Below, in pieces: positions 7,591 to 15,731 of a DNA stretch of 44,987 nucleotides (positions within the stretch are counted from its first letter, which is position 1; each line of letters begins with the position of its first letter). The DNA is from Candidatus Gastranaerophilales bacterium (GTDB taxonomy: Bacteria; Cyanobacteriota; Vampirovibrionia; Gastranaerophilales; Gastranaerophilaceae), in assembly GCA_947624325.1 (NCBI GenBank), contig CANQJT010000011.1, positions 1-44,987 on the forward strand, in the 5' to 3' direction. The notes beneath the pieces are model-generated. The model did no database searches and was not told where the DNA came from. It saw only the letters and a program-made list of their open reading frames with translations. Position numbers and translations under genes: made by a program.

Positions 7591-9639
7591 ATGGTAAGAT
7601 TTACTCAGAAGTCATTTACTGGCGGTGAATTAAGTCCTGCTTTATATTCCAGAAATGATTTATCAAAATATTCTGTGGGGTTAAAATGTTTAAAAAACGG
7701 CTTTGTAAGAGCAGAAGGCTGTGTAAGCAACAGAGCAGGGCTTGAACTTGTATGTGAGGTTAAAGATTCCTCAAATATAGTAAGATTAATCCCTTTTTCT
7801 TTTAATACGGAACAAACATATATTATTGAACTCGGAAATAAATACGCAAGATTTATAAAAGATGGTGCGCAAATTCTTTCGGAGAAAAATACTCCCGTAG
7901 AAATTACCACTCCCTATAACCAAGAAGATTTATTTAATATAAAATATGCACAAAATGCTGATGTACTTACACTTTGTAATAAAAATTACAGTCCTTATGA
8001 ACTTTCAAGGCTGTCTCATACAGACTGGGAATTGAAAAATATATCATTTCAACCAATGATAGAAGCCCCTAAAAACTTAAATGCAAAATGGTCAGGAGGG
8101 GGTGAAAATACAACTACATATAGTTATGTGGTTACTGCAGTAAGAAAAGAAACCTATGAAGAAAGTAACAGATCGGAAATTGTATCCGTTGTAGGCGAAA
8201 TTGAGGCTAATTGGGGAATATCGGAATATATAACAATTAATTTTGATGCAGTTGAAGATGCTGCTGAATATAATATTTATAAAAGTGTAAACGGAGTTTT
8301 CGGATTTATCGGAACAACTTCGCAAACAACATTTAAAGATGATAAAATAGAGCCGGATTTAACTTCAACTGCTCCTGTTTTTACAAATCCTTTTGAGAAT
8401 GATAATAACCCATCTTGTGTAAACTATTTTCAACAGCGAAAAGTTTATGCATGTTTAAAAAACAGTCCTCAACAGCTTGTAGCATCTCAAACTTCAACTA
8501 ATAATAACTTTAATATTTCTAGACCATTATCTGCTTCAGATTCAATTAATATAACTCTTTCGGAACGAGAAGTTAATGAAATCAGACATATTCTTGCTAT
8601 GAATGACTTAATTATATTGACCTCGGGCGGTGAATGGAAATTAAACGGTTCTGATGGTGCTTTTACGGCATCTTCCTCGCTTGTTGCATCCCCTCAAAGC
8701 TTCTACGGATGTTCTAATGTTGCCCCTGTTGTATCCGGAAATATGATTTTGTTCGTTCAGTCAGGCGGTTCTGTTCTTAGAGATCTAGGATATACCTATG
8801 TTTCAAACAGTTATGACGGCGAAGAACTGTCAATATTTGCCAATCACCTTTTTGAAGGGAAACAAATAATCGATATGGCATATGCTAAAGAACCTTATAG
8901 AATTCTTTGGTGTGTTATGTCTGACGGAACTTTGAATGCTATTACATATAATAAAAAACAGCAAGTTTCAGGCTGGCACAGGCATGAAACCAAAGGAAAG
9001 TTTGAATCTGTTGCAGTTGTAAGGGAAGGCTGTGAAGATGTTGCCTATTTTATAGTTCAAAGATACATTAACGGACAAACAAAAAGATTTATCGAAAGAA
9101 TGGCATCACGATTTGTTGAAAAAACCGAAGACGGGATATTTTTAGATTGTTCTTTAAAATATGAAGGTGAGCCGGTTAAACAAATTTCAGGACTGGACCA
9201 TTTGGAGGGTGAAACAATTAATGTCCTTGCAGATGGCGGAGTTAAATCAAATCTCGTTGTTAAAAACGGCTCTGTTACTCTAAATTTTGAAGCCTCTAAA
9301 ATAATTGCCGGTCTGCCTTATGAGTTTGAATTGGAAACTTTAAACATAGAAGGCGAAAATACTTCCGGACTTCTTAAAATTGTTAATTCAGTTGATATTT
9401 CCGTTGATAAATCAAGAGAAGATTTTTTTGTTGTCGGTACGGATGGAACAGCTGTTCAAAATGCGAGAAGTTTAAAAAGCATGAGTAATCCTAATTATCT
9501 TTATTCGGGGAATATACCTGTTTATTGCTTTTCAAATTATACAAATAATGCAACGGTTCATATTAAACAACCTTATCCCTTGCCGTTGACTATAAATGCA
9601 ATTTCAATAGATGTAACTTTAGGAGATGTAAATGATTAA
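7591..9639 (+). CDS. tail tubular protein B (nozzle)
   Basis: A 682-aa protein starting with the conserved FTGGELSPALYSRNDLSKY block, then NGFVRAEGCVSNRAGLELV and IPFSFNTEQTYIIELGNKYA, the signature N-terminus of T7 gp12/tail-nozzle proteins. Residues ~150-265 look like a fibronectin-III-type insert (YSYVVTAVRKETYEESNRSE; AEYNIYKSVNGVFGFIG). The C-terminal part is rich in beta strands. Six copies would form the tail nozzle to which fibres attach. Its 3' end overlaps the next gene by 8 bp, indicating translational coupling. Confidence 0.92.
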   Translation: MVRFTQKSFTGGELSPALYSRNDLSKYSVGLKCLKNGFVRAEGCVSNRAGLELVCEVKDSSNIVRLIPFSFNTEQTYIIELGNKYARFIKDGAQILSEKNTPVEITTPYNQEDLFNIKYAQNADVLTLCNKNYSPYELSRLSHTDWELKNISFQPMIEAPKNLNAKWSGGGENTTTYSYVVTAVRKETYEESNRSEIVSVVGEIEANWGISEYITINFDAVEDAAEYNIYKSVNGVFGFIGTTSQTTFKDDKIEPDLTSTAPVFTNPFENDNNPSCVNYFQQRKVYACLKNSPQQLVASQTSTNNNFNISRPLSASDSINITLSEREVNEIRHILAMNDLIILTSGGEWKLNGSDGAFTASSSLVASPQSFYGCSNVAPVVSGNMILFVQSGGSVLRDLGYTYVSNSYDGEELSIFANHLFEGKQIIDMAYAKEPYRILWCVMSDGTLNAITYNKKQQVSGWHRHETKGKFESVAVVREGCEDVAYFIVQRYINGQTKRFIERMASRFVEKTEDGIFLDCSLKYEGEPVKQISGLDHLEGETINVLADGGVKSNLVVKNGSVTLNFEASKIIAGLPYEFELETLNIEGENTSGLLKIVNSVDISVDKSREDFFVVGTDGTAVQNARSLKSMSNPNYLYSGNIPVYCFSNYTNNATVHIKQPYPLPLTINAISIDVTLGDVND

Positions 9640-10126
9640 AAAAAATCCAAATTATGAAGATATTTACTATATATTAAATCATTTGAGAAATGAAGATATA
9701 GAAGAACTGCAAGCTATTTGGCATAATAATTGGTTTGATAAAATGCTGGATAATTTAAAAAATAAAGAGATTTTAGTCTTATACGGAAAAGATGAAAACA
9801 ATAAGATTATACCAATAGCAATGGGCGGATTTCATGAACTATTTGAAAAAAATCCTGAAATCGCCTGTGTTTGGCTTTTATCAACAGATTATGTATCTAA
9901 AAATAAAAATTTATTTATAAAAGAATTAAAAAATCAAATAAATAAAGCTTCTGAAAAATATGCATTAATGTATAACTATATTTATAAATCAAATGCAGAA
10001 GCTAAAAGGTGGTTGCATAAGATGGGATTTAATTTTGGTTGTGAAAATCCTGAAAATCTTCATATAGATAAGGACTTTGAATTTTTTTATAAATTGGCAA
10101 AAAGGAAGGAAATAAGATGTGTGTAG
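9632..10126 (+). CDS. gp13/DUF2833-like GNAT-fold phage protein
   Basis: A 164-aa protein located exactly where T7-like phages encode the gp13 internal virion protein A. It has GNAT-like features: a central strand pair (NKEILVLYGKDENN / IPIAMGGFHEL), a helix, and a C-terminal NAEAKRWLHKMGFNFG block resembling the last strand/helix of acetyltransferases. Whether it binds acetyl-CoA or is a structural relic of the fold cannot be told from sequence. Overlaps both neighbours (8 and 10 bp), so it is co-translated with tail and internal virion proteins. Confidence 0.75.
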   Translation: MIKKNPNYEDIYYILNHLRNEDIEELQAIWHNNWFDKMLDNLKNKEILVLYGKDENNKIIPIAMGGFHELFEKNPEIACVWLLSTDYVSKNKNLFIKELKNQINKASEKYALMYNYIYKSNAEAKRWLHKMGFNFGCENPENLHIDKDFEFFYKLAKRKEIRCV

Positions 10127-10608
10127 TGGAAGCGGTAAATGCCGTTACAGAATTTATGGATTTAAACCAACAAAAAATTAAAGGAAATTATTATACTCAG
10201 CAGTTAATAAATCAAGGTAAAGAATCAGAGAATAATGCTGCAATAGTAAGACAAGAAGGTATTGAAAAAGCAAGAAGAGAGAAGCTAAATGCTATCTTAA
10301 ATATGGCAAAAACAAAAACTAATGCAGCTTCAAATAATCTTGCATTGTCTTCGGAAACTGTTTTAAATTTGGAACAGGACAATTTACAAGAAGGAAAACT
10401 TAATGCTTTAAATACTTTGAAAAGTTCCGAACGAAAAGCAGAACAATATATAAACTCTGCAAATAATTATTACCAAAAAGCAGCTTTGAATTCATATCAA
10501 ACAAAAATGAATTACAGAAAAGGAATGATTAATTTCGGTACTAAGACTTTATTAGGAGGTACTTCTGCTAATATGAGTAATCTGTCTATGATAGCAAGTT
10601 TGTTATAA
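10117..10608 (+). CDS. internal virion (ejection) protein, gp14-like
   Basis: A 163-aa protein that is almost entirely helical and rich in Ala, Asn, Gln and Lys, with long amphipathic stretches (AAIVRQEGIEKARREKLNAI; LKSSERKAEQYINSANNYY) and a glycine-containing C-terminus (GTKTLLGGTSANMS). In its place in T7-like phages lies gp14, a core protein ejected to form the outer-membrane end of the DNA channel. The identification rests on position, size and composition, not on a clear sequence signature. Start codon at 10117 preceded by AAGGAAG. Confidence 0.65.
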   Translation: MCVVEAVNAVTEFMDLNQQKIKGNYYTQQLINQGKESENNAAIVRQEGIEKARREKLNAILNMAKTKTNAASNNLALSSETVLNLEQDNLQEGKLNALNTLKSSERKAEQYINSANNYYQKAALNSYQTKMNYRKGMINFGTKTLLGGTSANMSNLSMIASLL

Positions 10609-10761
10609 ACTGTCCGAGTAAATTTTCACGATAAGCCGTTAAGTGATGTTACAAAGCGAAGTGTAACTGAGCCTCTATGCGTTAACTGGTGACGTATTGA
10701 AAAGGTTACAAAACGAGCAATCTAAGAATGAGACACCAGATTATATGGAAGTGAGGATAAT
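10609..10761 (+). other. 153-bp non-coding segment inside the late operon, possible structured RNA or promoter
   Basis: No gene is seen here although the phage genes on both sides are packed. It begins with TGTCCGAGTAAATTTT, found again at 19891-19906 before the mntP-like gene. It contains a perfect hairpin GTTACA (10648-10653)/TGTAAC (10662-10667) and repeated GTTA/TTAAC words, and it is richer in G and C than other intergenic DNA here. It ends in a GAAGTGAGG ribosome-binding site. No known riboswitch or ribozyme consensus was recognised. Confidence 0.4.
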
Positions 10762-12126
10762 ATGACACAATCTTTTTCACTGCGGAAAATTCCTTTTGTT
10801 AATGATATTCCTGCAGAAACTGTCGAAAATGAAAATACCGATAAAGTAAAAATCCTGGAATTATCCAATACAATTGATGAATGGGAAAGAGAAATTTTAT
10901 TTTCAGAAAACGGGTTTTACTCTTTAAAAGGAAAAGAAACAGAAAATAAGACAAAAGAATTTATAAATGATTTAGAAAATATTATTAATTTAAGAATTTC
11001 AAAAATAGTATTTGCCGATATAAATTCTCGTCAAAAAGCAATTTTAATAAAAAATGAAAAAATTAACTTAGTAAAAATTCAAATGGAATTATATGAAAAA
11101 TCTCAATTGAGAGAATGGGAATATGAAGTTTATGAAAATGCCATTAAAGCAGCAAAGCAAAGAGCTGTATTATATAGAACGAATTCCAAAGTTATAGCTC
11201 AGGCATATAATACTGCAATTGATATTCTTGAAATTATGCGTGATAAAGAAGGCTGGAATAATATTATTTTCAGTAACAAAGTAAAAGCTTTTGAAGCCGA
11301 TTTCTATTTATCATTGATAAATGAATTTATAAAAGATAAGGATATTAATGCTTCTGTATTTTATGAAAAATATAAAGATAAATTAAATCCTGAAGATAAA
11401 AAGAACATTGAAGAGTGTATTAATAAGTTAAAAAATAATGTTATTGCTTATAATTGGGCAAAGGAATTATTTTCTTATAATTTATCAGAAGATAAAAATG
11501 AAAAAGAAATTTCCTATATAAAAGATAAAACTTTGGTGCCTTTAATAAAATATTTTTTGAAGCAGTTTAATGATGAGAAAAAAAGAAATAAAGATGAAGA
11601 AATTAATAACAGAAATGAAGAAAATTGGAAAGAAATAATAGAAATTTTAAAGGTAGATCCTAATAAATCAATTTTGTATATAGACGGCTTTTTATCCGAG
11701 GAAAATCAGAAATATAAAAAAGAATATATTAAAAAAATTATTGAAAATAAATATATAAAGACCGATAAAGAAAAATTTTTGGAAGTGTTAAAAGAGTTAT
11801 ATGAAGATTATCAAAAATTTAAGAAAAAAAATATCTCTGACCTGCGATACTGCTTTTCTGATGAGGATTACAAAATAATTGAAAACTTTAAAAATCAAAC
11901 TGAATCTCAATATAATCTTTTTGCTTCGGATTATGAATATATTATAAAGTCTTTTTCGGAAAATTTAATAACCCGAACAGATACTATATATAACTTTATA
12001 AAGTATGTCATAACGGCAATAAACAATTATAAGGAAATAAATAAAAAAGAACCGGAGCCGGAGGTAAGAAACAGAATTATAAAATCAGCTTTGGAAAGAT
12101 ATAGTAAAAAAAAGGAAGGAAAGTAG
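10762..12126 (+). CDS. large helical internal virion/ejection protein
   Basis: A 454-aa, highly charged, Lys/Glu/Asn-rich protein predicted nearly all-helical. Near the start it has SENGFYSLKGKETENK, a segment typical of podoviral internal virion or ejection proteins that precede the tail fibre gene. Most of the rest (~130-450) is helical with coiled-coil tendency and has no recognisable enzyme motif; no lytic transglycosylase motif was seen. It is shorter than T7 gp15/gp16 and may be one member of a reduced ejection set with the 163-aa protein upstream. Its stop is followed by the tail fibre start after 3 bp. Confidence 0.65.
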   Translation: MTQSFSLRKIPFVNDIPAETVENENTDKVKILELSNTIDEWEREILFSENGFYSLKGKETENKTKEFINDLENIINLRISKIVFADINSRQKAILIKNEKINLVKIQMELYEKSQLREWEYEVYENAIKAAKQRAVLYRTNSKVIAQAYNTAIDILEIMRDKEGWNNIIFSNKVKAFEADFYLSLINEFIKDKDINASVFYEKYKDKLNPEDKKNIEECINKLKNNVIAYNWAKELFSYNLSEDKNEKEISYIKDKTLVPLIKYFLKQFNDEKKRNKDEEINNRNEENWKEIIEILKVDPNKSILYIDGFLSEENQKYKKEYIKKIIENKYIKTDKEKFLEVLKELYEDYQKFKKKNISDLRYCFSDEDYKIIENFKNQTESQYNLFASDYEYIIKSFSENLITRTDTIYNFIKYVITAINNYKEINKKEPEPEVRNRIIKSALERYSKKKEGK

Positions 12127-12129
12127 GAC

Positions 12130-14514
12130 ATGACTGTATCATCAATTCCGCCGTATAAAGTTCATTGCGGTAATAATTCATCCAAACAATTTGATTTTGA
12201 TTTTTTAATTGAAGATGAAAGTCAACTTGTTGTAAAACATATGAATAAAGAAGAAGAAACAAATTTATTAGTAAATAATCTTGATTATTCCATTAAAGAA
12301 ATAAATAATGAAAACGGAAGTTCAATTATATTCCCGTTAAAAACCTCAAAATATAAAGTATTAGGGAACGATGAAAAAATAATATTATCTTTAACCCTTC
12401 CCATAAAACAAGAATGTGTCTTTAATAATTCGGACGGGAATATATGGAAAAATGTTGAAAAAAGTTTTGATTATTTAACCAGAGTTATTCAAATATTGGA
12501 TAGAGAAGTTGAAAGAACTGTAAAAATAGATGAAGGAAAAAATCAAACTTGTGATGAATTGTTAGCTTCAATAGAAAAATCTTATATAGAGTCTAAAAAT
12601 TATTGTAAGAATGCACAGGAAGCTGCTTTGAATGCTTTAAATGATGCTGCGAAGGCAAAAAATATATCTGATGAACTTCAGGATAAAATTTCTATGATAA
12701 AACCTGCAGGTAAAGATACTTTAGGCATGATAAAGCCCGACAACAAAACGACATTCACGGATGAAGACGGCACACTTCGTTCACCAAAATGGAATTTATT
12801 CGATATAGTCCAAAAAGACCACAAATTAACTTATGAGGAAAAAGAGGGATTAGAATTATTAGGCGAATATGTGTATAAAGATACACAAGATAAACGGTAC
12901 GGTTATCCTGATTTCTATGCAAAATGTTTGGAAGAATATAACTCAGAAGATAATACCGAAGAAATAGAAGGAATAACAATAAAAATAAATTCCAACGGGC
13001 ATAAGTTTTACGATATTAAAGACAAAGAAAAAATAGATGAAATATATGAAACTACAGGTGTAGCCTGGTATTACGGAATTGATGAAGAAAATCAAAGAAT
13101 TTTATTGCCGAGAATTTCAAATATTATTTTAACGACAAAAGAAAAAATTCCTGTTATAGGTAATGGTATGACTTTCGGTGTTACAGACGGTCAAAAATAC
13201 TTTGGTTTATTGCCATCAGGAAATCACTATGAAGATTATATTGGTAAAGCTTACGGCGCTCCTGTTGGTTCAACACAACAAGATGCTGTCTTCTCATCTG
13301 GAAAATCTTTAGGTGTTACATCTGACCCTGAAAAATCAGGTATAATTGCCGATTTAAGCTTGGTAAAAAATAAAGAAATTTATCATGTCTATATGGTTGT
13401 GGGAAATACGACAATAACCCAAGCACAAACAGAGGTTACGGAAGTTGCCGCAAGTGAGAATGATACAATTCCGTTGTTCTATGGTCAATACTTTGATTTT
13501 ACACCGAACCATGTTTCATGGTTAAAAGCAGGTGCAAATGAAAGCGGTAAAATTTATCAAAGTGCATATAACGAACTCTTAAAAATATCCAAAGGTGAAG
13601 AAACAAAATACGGTGAAGGTTTCAAAGTCATAAAAGAAACAGCTAAATTGCCCGATACTGACTATAGCGAATATTGGATAGTTAATGAAGAAGAGCAAAC
13701 TTTTAGAACTCCGTTAAAAACCTCGCTTTTAAATACAATATCAAATGCAAGAATACTTATTGATAAAAAAGAACCAACGGAAGAAGATAAATCATGGTAT
13801 AACCTTTATTCTGACGGTTGGCTTGAGCAGGGCAATTGGGGTCAACCCCTAAATTCGGCAACAGGGCGAAATTTAGTTAAATTATTAAAACCATATAAAG
13901 ATACAAATTATGAAGTTTTTGCTTCAAGCACAGCCGGTCACGCATATGCAAGTGCATCTGTTAGTTCCGAAAGTGAGATTGGGTGCGAAACAAGAGGTCA
14001 TGACTTCTCGCTACAACAATGTTCTGTAAGCTGGATTACAAAAGGTTATGCACAAAAGCCGAATGTTGAAGAAATTTCAAAATCTCAAAATACAGGTCTT
14101 TATTTTAAAGTCGCAAATGCTGTTGAAAATCAGCAGTTAATTGACTGTGGGGAAGTATTAGAAGAACTAAACAATAAAATCGGGAAAACCGAGTGCAAAT
14201 CGTATGTTATTGATACATATATAAACGAAGATAGCGGTTACAGAGTGTATTCAGACGGTTATTGTGAACAATGGGGGCGCTTAACAACAAAATCAAGCGG
14301 TGATGAAAAAATGACTGTAACTCTTTTAAAAACCTATTCAAATACAGATTATAAAGTTCTAACTCAAATACTAGATACTACTGACACACCGTTTATTCCT
14401 TGGTATCTGGCTTCAGTTACAAATAAAACGGTAAATTCGTTTCAAAAATATACACATCCACATTGGCCGCTGGATTGGTATGCTTGCGGTTACTTGGCGG
14501 AAGGAGAATACTAA
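12130..14514 (+). CDS. tail fibre protein with T7 gp17-like N-terminal attachment domain
   Basis: A 794-aa receptor-binding protein. Residues 1-~140 match the T7-tail-fibre N-terminal domain that anchors to the tail tube (VSSIPPYKVHCGNNSSKQFD; IWKNVEKSFDYLTRVIQILD). A coiled coil follows at ~150-190, then a collar-like beta region at ~310-430 (LLPRISNIIL; FGVTDGQKYFGLLPSGNHY). The C-terminus carries two related tip domains at about 551-646 and 696-790, each starting with YSDGW/Y-x-EQ and containing L-L-K-x-Y-x-x-TNY/TDY; the second ends DWYACGYLA, typical of gut-phage fibre tips. Host-range determinant. The downstream gene starts 1 bp after its stop. Confidence 0.9.
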   Translation: MTVSSIPPYKVHCGNNSSKQFDFDFLIEDESQLVVKHMNKEEETNLLVNNLDYSIKEINNENGSSIIFPLKTSKYKVLGNDEKIILSLTLPIKQECVFNNSDGNIWKNVEKSFDYLTRVIQILDREVERTVKIDEGKNQTCDELLASIEKSYIESKNYCKNAQEAALNALNDAAKAKNISDELQDKISMIKPAGKDTLGMIKPDNKTTFTDEDGTLRSPKWNLFDIVQKDHKLTYEEKEGLELLGEYVYKDTQDKRYGYPDFYAKCLEEYNSEDNTEEIEGITIKINSNGHKFYDIKDKEKIDEIYETTGVAWYYGIDEENQRILLPRISNIILTTKEKIPVIGNGMTFGVTDGQKYFGLLPSGNHYEDYIGKAYGAPVGSTQQDAVFSSGKSLGVTSDPEKSGIIADLSLVKNKEIYHVYMVVGNTTITQAQTEVTEVAASENDTIPLFYGQYFDFTPNHVSWLKAGANESGKIYQSAYNELLKISKGEETKYGEGFKVIKETAKLPDTDYSEYWIVNEEEQTFRTPLKTSLLNTISNARILIDKKEPTEEDKSWYNLYSDGWLEQGNWGQPLNSATGRNLVKLLKPYKDTNYEVFASSTAGHAYASASVSSESEIGCETRGHDFSLQQCSVSWITKGYAQKPNVEEISKSQNTGLYFKVANAVENQQLIDCGEVLEELNNKIGKTECKSYVIDTYINEDSGYRVYSDGYCEQWGRLTTKSSGDEKMTVTLLKTYSNTDYKVLTQILDTTDTPFIPWYLASVTNKTVNSFQKYTHPHWPLDWYACGYLAEGEY

Positions 14515-14515
14515 A

Positions 14516-15001
14516 ATGCAAAAATTGAAAAAACCTTTTACAAAAAAAGAAAAATTAAATTTTATTGTTAAATTCAATCATCAAATGGGTTTATCCATAG
14601 AAGAAACCGAAACGGCTCTTTATGCGCTTGAACCTTGGGAGGAACTTAAAGGTGATGAAGTTATCAGCAATAAAGAAGCTTGGGAAAAAGAACAGGAACA
14701 AAAAGAAAAAGAACGAATAAAGATACTTGCATTAACTGCAGCAGATGTCGAAAGGGCTATTTATAAAGCTAAAGGTATGGATTTTGAGGATATTGTTGAA
14801 TTTATAAAATCAAATCCGCCCGAAGGCTTAGATATAAAGGCTTTAAAAATTGAGTTAAAAGCAAATAACTTTTACAGGGGCAACCCTTATGTTGAACAAA
14901 TTGGAACACTTTTAGGCTACACTTCGGAGGATATTGATTATCTGTTCAAGAATAAGGAACTGCCGATAAAAGAAGGAATAAAAGATGATAATTTGGTATG
15001 A
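14516..15001 (+). CDS. phage protein following the tail fibre, function unknown
   Basis: A 161-aa protein. The N-terminal half is helical and charged with a Lys/Glu coiled stretch (EKEQEQKEKERIK). The C-terminal half includes AIYKAKGMDFEDIVEFI and ANNFYRGNPYVEQIGTLLGY. The start at 14516 is chosen because GGAAGGAG precedes it; an in-frame ATG at 14480 lies inside the fibre gene without a ribosome-binding site. Genes in this position are often fibre-assembly chaperones or accessory tail proteins, but no known chaperone motif is visible. Overlaps the next gene by 17 bp. Confidence 0.6.
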   Translation: MQKLKKPFTKKEKLNFIVKFNHQMGLSIEETETALYALEPWEELKGDEVISNKEAWEKEQEQKEKERIKILALTAADVERAIYKAKGMDFEDIVEFIKSNPPEGLDIKALKIELKANNFYRGNPYVEQIGTLLGYTSEDIDYLFKNKELPIKEGIKDDNLV

Positions 15002-15446
15002 AGATAAAAAAATAAAAATTGAATTTGATAAAATTCCTAAAACAACAATGTTATTTCCACTCCCCGATATGACAAAACAAGAGAAAAATGATATAAAAGA
15101 TAATCCGTTTGTGAATCTTGAAAATTTATCGGTAATTATTGAGGATAAACGAAAATATAAGAAATATTCTTTTGTAATAGAAGAAGGATACAGATGGGAC
15201 GGGGCAACTATACCCCGTCTTTTTTGGCGGTTAATAGGTTCAAAAACCGAGCCTGAATTTCAAGTTGCTTCCATGCTCCATGATAAACTCTGCGAAAACC
15301 ATTCTTTTATCAATAATGACAGATATCTTTCAACATTAGTACTAATAGGATGTATGAAATGTGCTGATGTTTGCCCTCTAAAAAGATGGCTTGTTAAACA
15401 TTCGGTTGATAATTACCAAAAGATTATGGGACATTGGAATTTATGA
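14985..15446 (+). CDS. DUF1353 family phage protein
   Basis: A 153-aa protein with the DUF1353 signature: EGYRWDGATIPRLFWRLIG (~63-81) followed by ASMLHDKLCE with its conserved His-Asp pair. DUF1353 proteins are common near lysis or tail genes of phages; some are proposed to be peptidoglycan- or membrane-acting, but their reaction is not established. The conserved Asp, His and Asp residues suggest a metal or catalytic site. It ends ATGA with the next gene (15443-15446), so the two are translationally coupled. Confidence 0.85.
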   Translation: MIIWYEDKKIKIEFDKIPKTTMLFPLPDMTKQEKNDIKDNPFVNLENLSVIIEDKRKYKKYSFVIEEGYRWDGATIPRLFWRLIGSKTEPEFQVASMLHDKLCENHSFINNDRYLSTLVLIGCMKCADVCPLKRWLVKHSVDNYQKIMGHWNL

Positions 15447-15691
15447 ATTTATCGGCGGAACTATTGATTTTAATTATTATAAATGTTATATCGGCAGGAA
15501 TTTTTATCGGCGGACTTGCTATGAGTATAAAGTTTGTTGAACAGCAAATAATAAGACTAGAGCAAAAACAAGACAAGCATAATAACTTAATAGAAAGAAT
15601 GGTTGCAGTAGAACAAAGTACAAAATCAGCACATCACAGAATTACTTCAATTGAAGAACAGTATCTGGTTGAAAAAAGAAAATGGTATTAA
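15443..15691 (+). CDS. single-span membrane protein with coiled coil (XhlA/spanin-like)
   Basis: An 82-aa protein with an N-terminal transmembrane helix (LLILIIINVISAGIFIGGLA) followed by a heptad-containing, Gln/Glu/Lys-rich coiled coil (VEQQIIRLEQKQDKHNNLIE) and a short charged end. This is the layout of haemolysin XhlA-like or small i-spanin-like lysis accessories. The ATG at 15443 overlaps the stop of the DUF1353 gene as ATGA; an upstream in-frame TTG at 15434 is less likely. It is the last phage gene before the shared terminator. Confidence 0.7.
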   Translation: MNLSAELLILIIINVISAGIFIGGLAMSIKFVEQQIIRLEQKQDKHNNLIERMVAVEQSTKSAHHRITSIEEQYLVEKRKWY

Positions 15692-15726
15692 AAAAGGGTG
15701 AAAGCATTATGCTTTCACCCTTTTTT
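15691..15726. terminator. bidirectional Rho-independent terminator between prophage and lysC
   Basis: A-tract, then stem GGGTGAAAGC (15696-15705), five-base loop, GCTTTCACCC (15711-15720) and a T-tract. A-rich and T-rich flanks let it act in both directions, ending the phage late transcript on the plus strand and the kdsC-TPR-lysC transcript on the minus strand. It is the best estimate of the prophage's right limit. Confidence 0.92.
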
Positions 15727-15731
15727 TTTAA

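Larger units (their letters stand above)
1..15726. mobile_element. podovirus-like prophage, late (virion and lysis) region; left part outside window
   Basis: A run of mostly plus-strand, closely packed or overlapping genes follows the order portal, scaffold, major capsid, capsid cement, tail tubular A, tail tubular B, internal virion proteins, T7-type tail fibre. This is the order of short-tailed phages of the epsilon15/Bcep22/T7-like type. It ends at a strong bidirectional terminator facing host lysC, so the right border is near 15.7 kb. Terminase, integrase, repressor and replication genes are not in the window; the element continues left of position 1. No attachment repeat could be identified because only one border is visible. 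Confidence 0.85.

Noticed and set aside
12130-14514. Diversity-generating retroelement target in the tail fibre
   Set aside because: No reverse transcriptase, template repeat or accessory gene in the window; the two tip domains are diverged protein repeats, not near-identical DNA repeats.
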